A stretch of 5,618 nt of DNA, taken from contig CALDSL010000491.1 of NCBI GenBank assembly GCA_937920255.1, forward strand, positions 1 through 5,618, written 5' to 3'. This stretch comes from an uncultured Anaerolineaceae bacterium. GTDB taxonomy: Bacteria > Chloroflexota > Anaerolineae > Anaerolineales > Anaerolineaceae. Shown here piece by piece: positions 4,746-5,618 of this stretch (position 1 is its first letter; the number at the start of each line of letters is the position of its first letter). The position numbers and the translations under genes were made by a program. Below the pieces are notes generated by a model. The model saw only the letters and a list, made by a program, of their open reading frames with translations, searched no databases and was not told the DNA's origin.

Positions 4746-5618
4746 TCAGCCAAACATCGCCTCAATCTTCTCCCGCTGCACGGCCTTCTGAGCCTCACTC
4801 GGGCGCTTCAACCGCGGGTACACCAGCCACGCCAGCAGGCCCTTCTCCGTATGCAGCCGGTTCTCCGACTGGTCGAAAATGATCGAGTGCGGCGAATCCA
4901 TCACCTCGTCCGTCGCCTCGACGCCGCGCGAAGCCGGCAGGCAGTGCATAAACTTGACGTGCGCCGGGGCCTGCCGCACCAGGTCCATGTTCACCTGGTA
5001 GCGCGGCATAAACGCCGCCCGCCGCTCGGGGATCTGGTCTTCCTGCCCCACCCACCACCACAGGTCGGTGTAGATGAAATCCGCGTCTTTCACCGCCGCC
5101 ACCGGGTCGTCGGTGATGGTCAGCTTACTGCCCGAGACGCGGCAGTTGTCCTCGGCCCATGCTCGCCACTCGGCCGGCGCCTGGTACTTGACCGGCGCGG
5201 CGTGGGTGAAGTTGATCCCCAGCCGCGTGCAGATCAGCATCAGCGAAGACAACACGTTGGTCGCGTCGCCGATGAAGGTCACGTTCAGGTCTTCCATGCG
5301 CTTGCCTTCCGGCATGTGCTCCAGCATGGTGATCACGTCGCACACCACCTGGGTGGGGTGGTTGTAATCCGTCAGGCCGTTGATCACCGGCACGGTGGCG
5401 CCGGCGGCCAGCCCGGTGATCGTCTCGTGCTTGAGCGTGCGCGCCATGATCACATCCGTCATGCGCGAGAGCACCTGCGCCGTGTCGTACAGCGATTCGC
5501 GTACGCCCAGGTGGATCTCGCCCGGCTTGAGGTACAGCGCGTGGCCGCCCAGCTCGAACATGGCTACTTCAAACGAGACGCGCGTGCGCGTGGACGGTTC
5601 CTCGAAGATCATCGCCAG
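4746..5618 (-). CDS. ptcA: Putrescine carbamoyltransferase (ornithine carbamoyltransferase family), N-terminus beyond the window
   Basis: The visible 290 residues lack only about 45 N-terminal residues. Enzymes of this type convert N-carbamoylputrescine and phosphate to putrescine and carbamoyl phosphate (EC 2.1.3.6), working as trimers in the cytoplasm. Counting the Leu at the window edge as residue 1, the carbamoyl-phosphate motifs STRTR (9-13) and HPTQ (87-90) are intact, as is the catalytic HCLPASR (225-231). PVINGLTDYNHPTQ and GGHALYLKPGEIHLG resemble putrescine enzymes more than ornithine enzymes, as does the C-terminal helical tail. The agmatine genes downstream support this. The substrate loop reads DLWWWVGQED (185-194), where ornithine enzymes have an SMG loop, so the exact substrate is not certain. 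Ornithine carbamoyltransferase is the alternative. The stop is 329 nt upstream of the PHP start. Confidence 0.87.
   Translation of the reverse strand: MAMIFEEPSTRTRVSFEVAMFELGGHALYLKPGEIHLGVRESLYDTAQVLSRMTDVIMARTLKHETITGLAAGATVPVINGLTDYNHPTQVVCDVITMLEHMPEGKRMEDLNVTFIGDATNVLSSLMLICTRLGINFTHAAPVKYQAPAEWRAWAEDNCRVSGSKLTITDDPVAAVKDADFIYTDLWWWVGQEDQIPERRAAFMPRYQVNMDLVRQAPAHVKFMHCLPASRGVEATDEVMDSPHSIIFDQSENRLHTEKGLLAWLVYPRLKRPSEAQKAVQREKIEAMFG

Overview
All supported genes in this window lie on the minus strand. The DNA is visibly GC-rich with GC-ending codons, and its intergenic stretches are full of inverted repeats. Protein style, gene content and repeats suggest an environmental bacterium, possibly of the Chloroflexota (Anaerolineae-like). 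That placement is an impression from sequence style and not a proven assignment.

Right-hand two thirds (947-5618): an agmatine catabolism cluster, read right to left. It starts with a carbamoyltransferase, cut by the window edge, that looks like putrescine carbamoyltransferase (ptcA). About 330 bp of gene-free DNA follows, holding four inverted repeats. Then come a PHP-domain phosphoesterase, an APC-family amino-acid/polyamine permease and agmatine deiminase (aguA). The permease stop lies beside the aguA ribosome binding site, with a 12-nt gap, so those two are surely co-transcribed. The PHP gene is 74 nt upstream of the permease and probably belongs to the same operon. A 39-bp hairpin followed by a U-run closes the cluster at about 821-907.

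Taken together the genes suggest this route: the permease imports agmatine, possibly in exchange for putrescine. AguA makes N-carbamoylputrescine and ammonia, and the carbamoyltransferase splits this with phosphate into putrescine and carbamoyl phosphate. A carbamate kinase would then recover ATP, but none is in the window. The PHP enzyme is the unexpected member; its role in this pathway is unknown.

Left-hand part (1-946): a good sigma70-like promoter (787-815) drives a small lipoprotein (344-739). This overlaps by ATGA a 41-residue single-span membrane protein (222-347) that is easily missed. A long-armed inverted repeat (107-171) follows, and then the first 18 codons of another gene with a hydrophobic start, which runs off the left edge.

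Main points for a second look: the PHP gene inside an agmatine operon; a substrate loop in the carbamoyltransferase that matches neither the usual ornithine enzyme nor the putrescine enzyme as I recall it; the very long terminator hairpin; the group of hairpins with similar C/T-rich bases but different tops; and the overlapping micro-gene.
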